From assembly GCF_012641265.1 (NCBI RefSeq), contig NZ_JABAHZ010000002.1, forward strand, positions 372,001 through 436,000: a stretch of 64,000 bases of DNA, given 5' to 3'. The notes beneath the pieces are model-generated. The model saw nothing but the letters and a program-made list of their open reading frames with translations. It did no database searches and had not been told where the DNA came from. Position 1 is the stretch's first letter. The number at the start of each line of letters is the position of its first letter. Below, one piece after another: positions 8,708 to 16,883 of the stretch. This DNA is from Chitinophaga eiseniae. Lineage in GTDB: Bacteria > Bacteroidota > Bacteroidia > Chitinophagales > Chitinophagaceae. Both the position numbers and the translations under genes were made by a program.

Positions 8708-9184
8708 TTACAGTCTACTGCTTTGTACCTGCTCTTGTTGATAACGTGCAGGCAGTAAATCGCTGTGTTGTTCCTGTGACTGGCGGTATTTAAGATAGTA
8801 GAAAATGGCCAGGAACAGGAAAACCTTGGACATAATAAAGAAGATGATAAAGAAGATTTTCCACCAACGATGCACCGTAATATGGTCGCCGTCTTTAGGC
8901 TGGATATTGATAAAGGTATAGTTAGAATTGTTATCTCCGAAATGGCCACCGCTATTGTGGTCCCAGCGGATTTTCTGCAATACACGATCACGGATTTCTA
9001 CAGGAGGCAAAACGGGCTCATCAAATGCAGCCCTTTCCAGCCTGCGCTCAACGAATTCCACCTCCGTATTGAGTTCCGGATAAAGTCTTCTCATATGTTG
9101 CAGCTCTTCCACTTCTGCTTCAGAAGCCAGGCCCAACACGAAGGACTCGATAATACCGCTTTCTATGTAGAATTTTAGTTCCAA
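8708..9184 (-). CDS. Anti-sigma-like membrane protein, first paralogue
   Basis: A 158-residue protein with the head motif FYIESGIIESFVLGLASEAE and one membrane segment near residues 112-130 (FFIIFFIMSKVFLFLAIF). Its TTG start lies inside the end of the sigma gene (10-nt overlap), so translation of the two is probably coupled, as expected for a sigma/anti-sigma pair. The periplasmic tail is only about 30 residues. I infer that it binds the upstream ECF sigma; no FecR or zinc-finger HxxxCxxC motif is present. Confidence 0.7.
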   Translation of the reverse strand: MELKFYIESGIIESFVLGLASEAEVEELQHMRRLYPELNTEVEFVERRLERAAFDEPVLPPVEIRDRVLQKIRWDHNSGGHFGDNNSNYTFINIQPKDGDHITVHRWWKIFFIIFFIMSKVFLFLAIFYYLKYRQSQEQHSDLLPARYQQEQVQSSRL

Positions 9185-9687
9185 GTATTTTTTAGGAATT
9201 GTCTGAAAGATCTCATAGCATCTCCCAGTATGTCATTTATTTGCTCTTCCGGCAAAGCCAGTAAGCGAGCTATCGTTGCGATTGATAATCCTTTAAAATA
9301 AGAAAGCCTGAACACCTGTTGTTGATCTGCTGGCAGCACCAGGTAAAACCGTTGCAAAATACCTTCTTCCTGTCTTATTAGTTCCGTGCCGGTTAACGCG
9401 GTTTCCGGTACAACTTCTTTAATGGCGAATTCTCTTGCTTTGCGCATCAGCCATGCAAACAGCGTTTGGTAGCCGGATGAATGAAACGTTCCAATGTGAT
9501 GAAAGGCCCAGTTAAATACTTTTACAATGACTTCGTTTGCCCTGTGTTTAACGGGTACCAATTGCAGTACCATATTGTATAGTGCTCCTGCATACCGGTC
9601 ATATAACAATTCTCTCGCCGCTGGGTCTTCCACCAATAAGCGTTCTATTAGCTCCTGCTCACTTATATGTGCCAAACCTCGCCGCAA
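9175..9687 (-). CDS. ECF-like RNA polymerase sigma factor
   Basis: A 170-residue sigma-70 family protein. Region 2 is recognisable in LLYDRYAGALYNMVLQLV...ANEVIVKVFNWAFHHI, and region 4 in LPADQQQVFRLSYFKGLSIATIARLLALPEEQI, a standard helix-turn-helix. No ATG is available: the open frame begins with TTG at 9687, and a second TTG at 9675 is possible. A CATCTTTG element (one base off the -7 consensus) overlaps the first TTG, which favours the later start or a nearly leaderless message. It overlaps the first of two anti-sigma-like genes, so the three genes form one regulatory unit with unknown targets. Confidence 0.82.
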   Translation of the reverse strand: MRRGLAHISEQELIERLLVEDPAARELLYDRYAGALYNMVLQLVPVKHRANEVIVKVFNWAFHHIGTFHSSGYQTLFAWLMRKAREFAIKEVVPETALTGTELIRQEEGILQRFYLVLPADQQQVFRLSYFKGLSIATIARLLALPEEQINDILGDAMRSFRQFLKNTWN

Positions 9688-9798
9688 AGATGTTGTGTAC
9701 CGGATTTTTTAGATCGCTAATATAGGCCAAAAATCCCATCTAAATGTCATAACATATGATCAATATTTATCCACCGATTGAGCTAAAATGGATAACTT

Positions 9799-10302
9799 TT
9801 ATGAGAGTAACATATGATATAACCAATACTGCTGCCCCAAAATAGGCTCCAGTTCCCGCATTACGCTAAAGCCCAACTGCTCGTATAAGTGCCTGGCATC
9901 GGGCATAATAGTGCTGGTATGAAGTCCTAGATGCTGTTCTCCATTAGCACGTGCCTGTTGAATAGCCATTTCCGTTAAACGGCGTCCGATTCCCCGTCCC
10001 CTGAAACGGGGATCTACCCCTAAACGACGTATATAAGCCCATTCTGCCGGGCAGGGGTAGGCAGGATACCCGGAAGGTGTGAGGAATAACACCCCGGCCA
10101 GCTGGTTACCCGCCTCACATACCAGGGTGGCTGAAGTATGCATCAGCTCCTGTAATTTGGCACCATCAGACAGGCTATGCTTCATTTGCGCCCAGTACTC
10201 CGGCGCCAGCACCGATTCAAACTGCCCGTAACTTAATAAAGTAACTTCCGTGATGGCCACCGCATCAGGCTCCTCCACCCAACGATAGTTCAGTATATCC
10301 AT
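9799..10302 (-). CDS. GNAT N-acetyltransferase
   Basis: A 167-residue GNAT with the acetyl-CoA motif RGRGIG at residues 101-106, preceded by RRLGVDPRF and followed by LHTSTIMPDARHLYEQLGF (motif B with the usual YEQLGF). Acceptor unknown. It is divergent from the CoA-transferase gene, with 144 bp between the two starts that must hold both promoters. Confidence 0.88.
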   Translation of the reverse strand: MDILNYRWVEEPDAVAITEVTLLSYGQFESVLAPEYWAQMKHSLSDGAKLQELMHTSATLVCEAGNQLAGVLFLTPSGYPAYPCPAEWAYIRRLGVDPRFRGRGIGRRLTEMAIQQARANGEQHLGLHTSTIMPDARHLYEQLGFSVMRELEPILGQQYWLYHMLLS

Positions 10303-10420
10303 ATCCGTTATTTAAGCGCATTGTCCAACAAATCAATAGGTTATTTGTTGACATGAAACAAGTGACAAGAATCAAAACTACAATATGACTTTGCTCATAT
10401 TTACTTTTTTTTCTGCACGA

Positions 10421-10428
10421 TAATTTTG
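10421..10428 (+). promoter_or_regulatory. -7 element of the CoA-transferase gene
   Basis: TAATTTTG matches TAnnTTTG and lies 18 bp before the ATG at 10447. An upstream in-frame TTG (10426) falls inside this element, which is the reason for rejecting it as start codon. Confidence 0.55.
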
Positions 10429-10446
10429 CAGCAAACTAATATATAC

Positions 10447-11718
10447 ATGTCCTACACAACTATCTCAAACGCAGTATCACTTATACAATCGGGGCATACC
10501 GTATTCCTGCACTCCGCTGCCGCTACACCGAAAGAACTGGTAAAAGCCATGACTGCCCGCAGCCACGAACTGCAGAAAGTACGCCTGGTGAGCATTCATA
10601 CCGAATGGGAAGCTACTTATGCCGAACCTGAGCACGTACATGCTTTTTATGTAGATACCTTCTTTGTAGGTAAAAATATCCGCAAAGCCGTTAACGAAGG
10701 ACGGGCCAATTATATCCCCATGTTTCTCAGCGAAATACCCCGGTATTTCAGGAGCAACGAACTTCCTATCGATGTAGCAATGATTTCAGTATCCCCACCC
10801 GACAAAAACGGTTATTGCACCCTGGGCGTATCCTGCGATGTAACCAAGGCAGCTATTGATATGGCGAAGATCATCATTGCAGAGGTGAATCCTCATATGC
10901 CCCGCGTACTTGGCGACGGGGTTATCCACATTTCCCGGATTGATGCGGCTGTTGAGGTAGATTACCCTATTTACGCTCAACAAATAAATCCACCCAGTCA
11001 AACAGAATTGGCCATAGGCCGCCATGTGGCCTCTCTGATTGAAGACCGGGCCACTTTACAGATGGGTATTGGCGGTATTCCCAATGCCGTACTGCAATGC
11101 CTTACTACACACAAAGACCTGGGTATACACACGGAAATGTTTTCCGATGGGGTGATCGACCTGGTAAAAAAAGGCGTTATTACCGGCAAATACAAATCCG
11201 TGCATCCGGGCCTCCTCATTTCCAGCTTTGCCATCGGCAGTCAACGCCTGTACGATTTTATGGATACCAATCTCATTATGCGGTTGATGGATGTGGAATA
11301 CGTAAATAATCCCACTACTATCCGGAAAAATCCCAGGGTAACTGCCATCAACAGTGCAATAGAAATAGATATTTTTGGGCAGGTATGCGCCGATTCAATC
11401 GGGTTCCGGCAATATAGCGGCGTAGGCGGACAAATGGACTTTATGCGCGGTGCTGCCCTTTCGGAAAAGGGGAAACCCATTATCGCCATCCCATCCGTTA
11501 CGTCTAAAGGTGTGTCCCGGATTGTATCCCGCCTGCAACCCGGCGCCAGCGTGGTAACTACCCGGGCACATGTACACTATGTAGTGACAGAATATGGTAT
11601 CGCACACCTGCTGGGGAAAAACCTTAAACAACGTGCGCAGGCACTGATCAATATTGCACATCCCGATCACCGGGAACAATTACAAAAAGATGCATTCGAA
11701 ATATTCAAGGTATTCTGA
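10447..11718 (+). CDS. Acetyl-CoA hydrolase/transferase family protein (4-hydroxybutyrate CoA-transferase-like)
   Basis: A 423-residue class I CoA-transferase. The active-site glutamate is Glu230 in HTEMFSDG, and the CoA-binding GVGGQMDFMRGA segment follows, with YGIAHLLGKNLKQRAQALINIAHPDHREQL at the C-terminus, as in the Cat1/AbfT (acetyl-CoA:carboxylate CoA-transferase) family. It moves CoA between acetyl-CoA and a carboxylate such as acetate, succinate or 4-hydroxybutyrate; the sequence alone does not settle which. Cytoplasmic and monocistronic, with its own -7 element. Confidence 0.88.
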   Translation: MSYTTISNAVSLIQSGHTVFLHSAAATPKELVKAMTARSHELQKVRLVSIHTEWEATYAEPEHVHAFYVDTFFVGKNIRKAVNEGRANYIPMFLSEIPRYFRSNELPIDVAMISVSPPDKNGYCTLGVSCDVTKAAIDMAKIIIAEVNPHMPRVLGDGVIHISRIDAAVEVDYPIYAQQINPPSQTELAIGRHVASLIEDRATLQMGIGGIPNAVLQCLTTHKDLGIHTEMFSDGVIDLVKKGVITGKYKSVHPGLLISSFAIGSQRLYDFMDTNLIMRLMDVEYVNNPTTIRKNPRVTAINSAIEIDIFGQVCADSIGFRQYSGVGGQMDFMRGAALSEKGKPIIAIPSVTSKGVSRIVSRLQPGASVVTTRAHVHYVVTEYGIAHLLGKNLKQRAQALINIAHPDHREQLQKDAFEIFKVF

Positions 11719-11766
11719 TAACTACTAAAACAATTACGAACATACGAAGATAACGACCTCTTAACA

Positions 11767-11798
11767 TGCGGGAAGGCTGTTAATCTGTATCTCCCGCA
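11767..11798 (+). terminator. Weak hairpin after the CoA-transferase gene
   Basis: TGCGGGA and TCCCGCA pair across an 18-base loop about 50 bp after the stop codon. There is no T run, so it could equally be an operator or an mRNA 3' structure. Confidence 0.3.
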
Positions 11799-11849
11799 AA
11801 ACTATTCCTGGTAATTTAATGTTATTACAAGTAATAAATATCATCCTCC

Positions 11850-12377
11850 ATGTACATTAAAATTACACTACTAGCAACCTCCTTATTGGCTATTATCTCC
11901 TGCGCCAGCAATAATAAAAAAGCAGGAAATGATACCGACACCACCCTGTCGGTGCAACCCATTAATTCCAGTCAACTGGATGTAAAGCCGCTTTCCGGCT
12001 ACTTCCTGAAAAACACGATCAAGGTAACGGATAGTCTTACTTTTTGGATAATTGATAACCAGGCGTCTTTTGATAGCTTGTTTGGTGTGGCCAAAACCAT
12101 GAGCAACACGATTGACCAGCCTGATTTTGGCACCCAGGTGGTGGTGGCCGCCACTATGCCCGCTACCTACTACGATACCCAGATACAGCTGGAGTCGGCT
12201 ACCTCCGACGATCTGACCAACAATGCAGAAATGCACTTTGTTGCCACTTCCAGCCCGGATAAAAATAGCGCTGCTATCGTACCGCTGTGGCTGGGAGCTA
12301 TTCCTAAAACAGGGAAAAGTACTTTTAAGCTGTTTACCGGCGATAACCTGACTAAAACCATTACCACCCAACAATAA
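11850..12377 (+). CDS. Hypothetical lipoprotein
   Basis: A 175-residue protein with a lipoprotein signal (LLAIISCASNN, Cys18). The mature part has no motif I can name; it contains FWIIDNQASFDSLFGVAKTM, a VVVAATMPATYYDTQIQLESA strand pair and a Thr-rich C-terminus, suggesting a small beta-rich domain. The gene lies 41 bp before the LpxR-like gene on the same strand and may be cotranscribed with it. Function unknown. Confidence 0.7.
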   Translation: MYIKITLLATSLLAIISCASNNKKAGNDTDTTLSVQPINSSQLDVKPLSGYFLKNTIKVTDSLTFWIIDNQASFDSLFGVAKTMSNTIDQPDFGTQVVVAATMPATYYDTQIQLESATSDDLTNNAEMHFVATSSPDKNSAAIVPLWLGAIPKTGKSTFKLFTGDNLTKTITTQQ

Positions 12378-12418
12378 CAGGCCTTCTTTCCAGGAGGTTA
12401 TACATTAACGCCAACCGC

Positions 12419-13438
12419 ATGAAATGTCGTATCATTTGGTTACTGCTCTGTGTTTTAGCTGAAACAACTTCCGCCCAGATTACACAGGACGCTACCAAAC
12501 AAATACGGATATACGAGGATGATGATTATTTCAATTTATGGGGACGGGGTACCGATCGCGCTTATAGCAACGGAAGCGCTATCGGGTATAGCTATATGAA
12601 AAAGAAGCCATCAGCATTTCTTGATAAATGGATATTGCCTCAAGCCGGTCCACATGCCATCAACGTGTTTAGCTGGCAGGTGATGCAGGTAACGATGACG
12701 CCGAATGACATTTCTGCGACCACTTACCAACCCGATGATTTTTATTATGCCGGAGGCCTCTTTGTAAGCCATGGGCTTACTTCCTATAATCCGGACCGGA
12801 AACATAGCTTTCATGCTGAATTCCTGTTGGGAGTAATGGGCCCCTGGGCACTATCGAAAGAAGGACAAACGCTGGTGCATCATGTTATTAATTATCAGCT
12901 CCCTAAAGGCTGGAGCAACCAGTTGCCCAATGCCCCATTACTCAACTACAACTTCACTTATGAAGCAATGTTGTGGAACCCGCTCAAAAGCCTGGAAGTT
13001 ATAGGAGGCGGCACTGCCAGGCTGGGGTTAATGGTGAACAGTGTAACAGCTTCCCTGTATGTACGGTATGGGCTGATTAACCCCTACTTTGGTCACCAGG
13101 ACCTCGCGACAGCCACTCACCGTAAATTTCAGCTATATATAACGGCCAGACCCCAATTGAGCTTCGTAGCATATAACGCCCTGTTACAGGGAGGGCTTTT
13201 CAGTGGCACCGACAGCCAGTTTACTACACAAAAAGCCGAGCAGCGTACACATATGCGGACGTTGATAGCGGGGATAGATTATGGGATAGGGATTGTGATA
13301 AAACGGACCACCATCCAGTACACCCAACTGTCGGCCAGCGAATGGATGGCTGGCACCCGTAAGCATTCCGTGGGTAACTTTACCTTTTTGATACCGATAT
13401 CCCGCAAAAGAGAGGTTCATCGTACTCCAGCATTATAA
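12419..13438 (+). CDS. LpxR-family lipid A 3'-O-deacylase (DUF2219)
   Basis: A 339-residue outer-membrane beta-barrel protein with a signal peptide ending at TTSAQ. Its start, YEDDDYFNLWGRGTDRAYSNG, matches the LpxR family, whose N-terminal Asn/Asp and T-D-x-x-Y-(T/S)-N-G motifs belong to the active site. LpxR removes the 3' acyloxyacyl chain of lipid A at the outer-membrane surface. The final beta strand (NFTFLIPISRKRE) lies close to the C-terminus. The last six bases overlap the end of the convergent SRPBCC gene. Activity in this organism is inferred from the family. Confidence 0.82.
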   Translation: MKCRIIWLLLCVLAETTSAQITQDATKQIRIYEDDDYFNLWGRGTDRAYSNGSAIGYSYMKKKPSAFLDKWILPQAGPHAINVFSWQVMQVTMTPNDISATTYQPDDFYYAGGLFVSHGLTSYNPDRKHSFHAEFLLGVMGPWALSKEGQTLVHHVINYQLPKGWSNQLPNAPLLNYNFTYEAMLWNPLKSLEVIGGGTARLGLMVNSVTASLYVRYGLINPYFGHQDLATATHRKFQLYITARPQLSFVAYNALLQGGLFSGTDSQFTTQKAEQRTHMRTLIAGIDYGIGIVIKRTTIQYTQLSASEWMAGTRKHSVGNFTFLIPISRKREVHRTPAL

Positions 13439-13906
13439 ACCTGGTGGGCCAAAGATCCTTTCAACAGCTTTATACCGGTATTCAAACAGCATAGCCAGTT
13501 GTTGCTTTACAAACAGGCGATGCGCCAACTTTCCCAGCCAACCCAGGGGTAATCGATAATGTACCAGGTCGGTCATTTTAACGCCGCCGGGTACCTGCTC
13601 AAAATGGTGCTCATGGTGCCAGATACTGTAAGGCCCTACCCTTTGTTCATCTACGAAGTAAGAAAGGTAGGATACATGCGTAATTTCCGTCATCCACTCC
13701 CGCGGAATGCCCGCCAGCGGCGATATCTTATAGGTAATCACCTGCCCTGGATATACCTGGCCGGTATAAGGGGCGGAAGTAACAATAAAACGCATAGCGG
13801 CAGGCGTAATATGCTGCAGGTTAGCGGGGTTTGAAAAATAGCTCCATACCTCCTCCTGCGGGGCTGGAATTACCTGGGTACGCTGTATTGAATAAATGCT
13901 GGCCAT
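13433..13906 (-). CDS. SRPBCC (START-like) family protein
   Basis: A 157-residue helix-grip protein: it opens with the typical TQVIPAPQEEVWSYFSNPANLQHITP, has the WHHEHHFEQVPGGVKMTDLVHYRLPLG strand pair, and ends in a long helix (FEYRYKAVERIF). Members bind hydrophobic ligands or act as cell-division inhibitor (SulA-like) annotated proteins; no specific role can be read here. Its stop overlaps the convergent LpxR gene by 6 bp, and the next plus-strand gene starts 107 bp beyond its start. Confidence 0.82.
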   Translation of the reverse strand: MASIYSIQRTQVIPAPQEEVWSYFSNPANLQHITPAAMRFIVTSAPYTGQVYPGQVITYKISPLAGIPREWMTEITHVSYLSYFVDEQRVGPYSIWHHEHHFEQVPGGVKMTDLVHYRLPLGWLGKLAHRLFVKQQLAMLFEYRYKAVERIFGPPGL

Positions 13907-14013
13907 GTATAATGATTAAGGAAAATAGATGGATCTGCCGTCCGGAAGGTAGCAAATTCGTAATTCTTTAAATGAGTTCGTAAGTTTGTAGCCTACTTAA
14001 TACGACCAGGTAC

Positions 14014-15477
14014 ATGAATCAATATATCAGGAGCTGGATTTTCTGGCTGATGTTTATTATCGTTTCCATTACATTTACGCGATGCGCCAACATTGTGCCG
14101 CCCAGCGGCGGTCCCAGGGATAGCTTACCCCCAGTGCTGCTGCAGGTAACGCCGCGTGACTCTTCCCTTCATTTCAAGAGTAAAAAAGTGTCTTTTATTT
14201 TTGATGAATATGTAGAGCTGGACAATGTAAACGATAAGCTGATCGTTTCGCCTACCCTGAAGGCGACTCCTATTGTAATAGCCAAGTTACATACCGTTAC
14301 CCTTGAAATCAAGGATACGCTACAACCCAATACCACCTATACTTTCAACTTTGCCGACGCCATTCGGGATATCAATGAACGTAATGTTGCCCAGGATTTT
14401 CAATACGTGGTATCTACCGGTGATTACCTGGATAGTTTGCAGGTGTCCGGTCACCTTATAGATGCCGAAAATGGTAAGGTAGACAGTAACATCGCAGTAA
14501 TGTTATACCGGGACCTCAGCGACTCGGTGGTATCCAAGGAAAAGCCGGTGTATTACGCCAAAACCAAGGGAGATGGCTCTTTCCGGTTTAAAAATATTGC
14601 TCCCGGCGCCTATAAGATTTTCGCGCTGAAGGAGGAAGACCGCGACCTGCAATACGACCAGCCCAGCGAGTTGATCGCCTTTGTAGAGGCCCCTGTGGTT
14701 TTAAAGGAAAACAATGTGTCGGATGTAAATATGCTCCTGTTTATGGAAAAAGACAGTACGATTAAGCCGCCACCGGAGCCGGTAGATTCTACTGACCTTC
14801 AGCAGGAAGAAGAAAATAAGGATAAGAAAAAGAAAAAGCTGCCCAAACTCACGGCTACTGCCGCTTTAGATGGTGGTATGCAGGAATTGCCGGCGCCGTT
14901 GAAAATAACCTTTTCACTGCCCCTGAGAAACCTGGACAGCAACCGGACAATATTGGGAGAAGACAGCGCCTATAACAGCGTACCGTTTACCAGTAACATG
15001 GATTCGACCCGGACACAGCTGACCATTACCCATACCTGGAAGGAAGGCATTCCCTACCGGTTTATTATTCCTAAAGATGCGCCTACCGATACGGCGGGGC
15101 AGCAGCTGGCCAGGGCCGACACTATTAGCTTCCGAACGAAAAAAGTGGCAGATTATGCCATTTTCACGGTCACGGAACTCACTATCAGCGATAGTACCCG
15201 GGAAGCGATCAACGATAGCAATATGCATTACGTGGTACAGCTGGTACAGGATAAAACCATAAAATATTCGGGGACCATTGTGAATGGCAAATGGAGCCAG
15301 CGCTTTATTACACCTGGCGAATACCAGATCAGGCTGTTGCTGGATACCAACGGCAATGGTAAATGGGACCGGGGGAACTACTATACCCAGCCAAAGAAAC
15401 AGCCGGAGCGGGTTATTGTGATCGACAAGGTAAACCTCAAGGCTTACTGGACTGTGCCCAAGAAAATAAGTATTTAA
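14014..15477 (+). CDS. Ig-like domain lipoprotein (SbsA-type Ig domain)
   Basis: A 487-residue lipoprotein with lipobox TFTRC (Cys24) followed by ANIVPPSGGPRDSLPPVL, a start seen in many Bacteroidota Ig-like proteins. Residues about 35-125 form an SbsA-like Ig domain (VSFIFDEYVELDNVNDKLIVSP, TLEIKDTLQPNTTYTFNFAD). A carboxypeptidase-regulatory-like beta domain follows, then an acidic/basic linker (QQEEENKDKKKKKLPKL) and a second beta-rich half ending near YTQPKKQPERVIV. Probably an envelope-surface structural protein; role unknown. Confidence 0.8.
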   Translation: MNQYIRSWIFWLMFIIVSITFTRCANIVPPSGGPRDSLPPVLLQVTPRDSSLHFKSKKVSFIFDEYVELDNVNDKLIVSPTLKATPIVIAKLHTVTLEIKDTLQPNTTYTFNFADAIRDINERNVAQDFQYVVSTGDYLDSLQVSGHLIDAENGKVDSNIAVMLYRDLSDSVVSKEKPVYYAKTKGDGSFRFKNIAPGAYKIFALKEEDRDLQYDQPSELIAFVEAPVVLKENNVSDVNMLLFMEKDSTIKPPPEPVDSTDLQQEEENKDKKKKKLPKLTATAALDGGMQELPAPLKITFSLPLRNLDSNRTILGEDSAYNSVPFTSNMDSTRTQLTITHTWKEGIPYRFIIPKDAPTDTAGQQLARADTISFRTKKVADYAIFTVTELTISDSTREAINDSNMHYVVQLVQDKTIKYSGTIVNGKWSQRFITPGEYQIRLLLDTNGNGKWDRGNYYTQPKKQPERVIVIDKVNLKAYWTVPKKISI

Positions 15478-15526
15478 TCTGATCGTGGCGGAGGGAGCGC
15501 TGCTGTTCCCTCCGCTGCAATATTCC

Positions 15527-15534
15527 TACCTTTG
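15527..15534 (+). promoter_or_regulatory. -7 element placed four bases before the recR ATG
   Basis: TACCTTTG ends four bases before the ATG at 15539. In Bacteroidota, transcription starts a few bases after this element, so the recR message should be leaderless or nearly so. An upstream ATG at 15485 would lie ahead of the promoter and is rejected. Confidence 0.6.
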
Positions 15535-15538
15535 CACC

Positions 15539-16159
15539 ATGATATTTTCCTCTGCACTGATAGAAAACGCGGTAAATGAATTTGCAAAACTGCCTGGTAT
15601 CGGCAAAAAAACGGCCTTACGCCTGGTATTGCACCTGTTAAAGCAGGAAACAGCCCAGGTGGAGCAGTTTGGAGAAGCTATTGCCAGGATGCGGCAGCAG
15701 ATCCAGTTTTGCAAAGTGTGCCATAATGTGTCAGACGCCGAAGTATGCAGTATTTGCAGCAGCCATTCCCGGCAAAAGCAGGTGGTATGCGTGGTAGAAA
15801 GCATCCGAGATGTGATGGCGATAGAGAACACGCAGCAATTCAATGGCTTATATCATGTATTGGGAGGCATTATCTCTCCTATTGATGGTATAGGCCCGGA
15901 TCAGTTAAATATACATTCGCTCGTAGAGCGGGTGCAGCACCAGGGAGTAGAAGAAGTAATTATGGCGGTAAGTCCGACGATTGAAGGGGATACCACCATT
16001 TATTATCTCTCTAAAAAACTACAGGCATTTCCGGTAAAAATTACCACGATAGCCCGTGGTATTGCCTTTGGTGGGGAGTTGGAATATGCCGATGAGATGA
16101 CGCTGGCACGTTCTATCAGCAACCGCTTACCGCTGGAGAGTTATGTGCAAAACAAATAA
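15539..16159 (+). CDS. recR: Recombination mediator protein RecR
   Basis: A 206-residue RecR. The helix-hairpin-helix region is at the N-terminus (LPGIGKKTALRLVLHLL), the zinc site is C58-x2-C61-x8-C70-x2-C73, and the Toprim domain follows (VVCVVESIRDVMAIENTQQFNGLYHVLGG). With RecF/RecO it helps load RecA onto gaps covered by SSB. The start at 15539 gives the normal length of about 200 residues. A strong hairpin follows the gene. Confidence 0.95.
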   Translation: MIFSSALIENAVNEFAKLPGIGKKTALRLVLHLLKQETAQVEQFGEAIARMRQQIQFCKVCHNVSDAEVCSICSSHSRQKQVVCVVESIRDVMAIENTQQFNGLYHVLGGIISPIDGIGPDQLNIHSLVERVQHQGVEEVIMAVSPTIEGDTTIYYLSKKLQAFPVKITTIARGIAFGGELEYADEMTLARSISNRLPLESYVQNK

Positions 16160-16187
16160 GTAAGAGCATAAACGACTGAAAATAAAT

Positions 16188-16209
16188 ACGGGTGCTCAAC
16201 AGCACCCGT
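16188..16209. terminator. Convergent terminator between recR and the small minus-strand operon
   Basis: Perfect 9-bp stem ACGGGTGCT / AGCACCCGT with a four-base loop, flanked by A-rich and T-containing sequence, between two convergent genes. Confidence 0.75.
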
Positions 16210-16244
16210 CTTCGTTTAACCTGTAATTCCACGTTATGAAAAAG

Positions 16245-16463
16245 TTATCTGGCAGTACCCTTTGCAGGGGTATCAGGTAATATTTTATGATTGGTTTCTG
16301 ATGTTTGTTGCTCTTGCAGGGCCTTCCAGCGCTGCATTTCATATTTATTTAAGAAACATACCTTGAACACTTCCGATTGTGAATCGTTTGACTGGGGCAC
16401 AGGCTGTAAACCAAGGCTGGCCAGGTGTTTATGCAGGGTATGGATATGTTCTGAGATAGTCAT
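16245..16463 (-). CDS. Hypothetical 72-residue protein, second gene of the Cys-run peptide operon
   Basis: A 72-residue hydrophilic protein starting with ATG. It has an amphipathic N-terminal helix (EHIHTLHKHLASLG), a central segment SEVFKVCFLNKYEMQRWKALQEQQ and a polar tail; there is no signal peptide and no membrane segment. I recognise no family. It lies 54 bp downstream of the 30-residue Cys-run peptide on the same strand, and both would be read from the promoter at 16630-16662. It could be the gene controlled by that peptide (if the peptide is a leader) or a partner that handles it. Real-gene status is supported by position and by the terminator behind it. Confidence 0.5.
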   Translation of the reverse strand: MTISEHIHTLHKHLASLGLQPVPQSNDSQSEVFKVCFLNKYEMQRWKALQEQQTSETNHKILPDTPAKGTAR

Positions 16464-16517
16464 GACTGACGATTTTGTTGTTGTAATAAAAAAATGGGAG
16501 AACTAATGACGAATACG

Positions 16518-16610
16518 TTAGCAGCAACAGCAGCTACACGAGGCGCAGGTAAAGGACTGGTGGGTGGCCAGGGCTGGTAAATTCACACTATTTCTATCAT
16601 TTTGTTGCAT
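16518..16610 (-). CDS. 30-residue peptide with a C-terminal cysteine run
   Basis: A small open frame, ATG to TAA, encoding a 30-residue peptide: a polar N-terminal part (MQQNDRNSVNLPALATHQSF) and a C-terminus TCASCSCCCC with six cysteines in the last nine positions. A Bacteroidota-type promoter lies about 20 bp upstream. Possible roles: a leader peptide whose Cys codons sense charged Cys-tRNA (attenuation of the 72-residue gene), a metal-binding peptide, or a precursor of a modified peptide, as Ser/Thr/Cys-rich cores occur in thiopeptides. No modification enzyme is seen nearby, which speaks against the last. Coding status not proven. Confidence 0.45.
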   Translation of the reverse strand: MQQNDRNSVNLPALATHQSFTCASCSCCCC

Positions 16611-16629
16611 GATATCATTTATTACTCCA

Positions 16630-16662
16630 CAAATATAGTAGACTTTGTAGACTTTTACCAAA
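16630..16662 (-). promoter_or_regulatory. Promoter of the Cys-run peptide operon
   Basis: Reading the minus strand, TTTG (16662-16659), a 21-bp spacer and TATATTTG (16637-16630) fit the Bacteroidota promoter consensus. The peptide ATG is 19 bp further on. Confidence 0.55.
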
Positions 16663-16793
16663 TTAAATTTATGGTATAATCAAAATCTATATTTAACAAC
16701 AACATTATAAACATATCATAAAAACCCGTTTAAAGGCTGGCTACTTCTTATTTTCCGTAAATACACAAATCAAGAAAATAGCTGGGAAAAGGT

Positions 16794-16801
16794 TATATTT
16801 G
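16794..16801 (+). promoter_or_regulatory. -7 element of the metH operon
   Basis: TATATTTG fits TAnnTTTG and would give a leader of roughly 75-80 nt before the metH start. No obvious -33 TTTG. Confidence 0.5.
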
Positions 16802-16811
16802 TGGCACTTTT

Positions 16812-16843
16812 ACGGGGTGGATTTGTTTATTGTTCGACCCCGT
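16812..16843 (+). promoter_or_regulatory. Leader hairpin before metH
   Basis: ACGGGGT and ACCCCGT pair across an 18-base AT-rich loop in the predicted 5' leader, about 40 bp before the ATG. There is no T run after it. I could not match it to a known SAM or cobalamin riboswitch; it may simply be a stabilising stem. Confidence 0.35.
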
Positions 16844-16883
16844 TATCATTTCTTAACAGTAACTAATAAACGTCTTAACAGAT

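Noticed and set aside
16518-16610. Reading the Cys-run peptide as a thiopeptide precursor
   Set aside because: The Ser/Cys/Thr-rich end is suggestive, but no cyclodehydratase, dehydratase or export gene is in the window; a leader or metal-binding role needs fewer assumptions.
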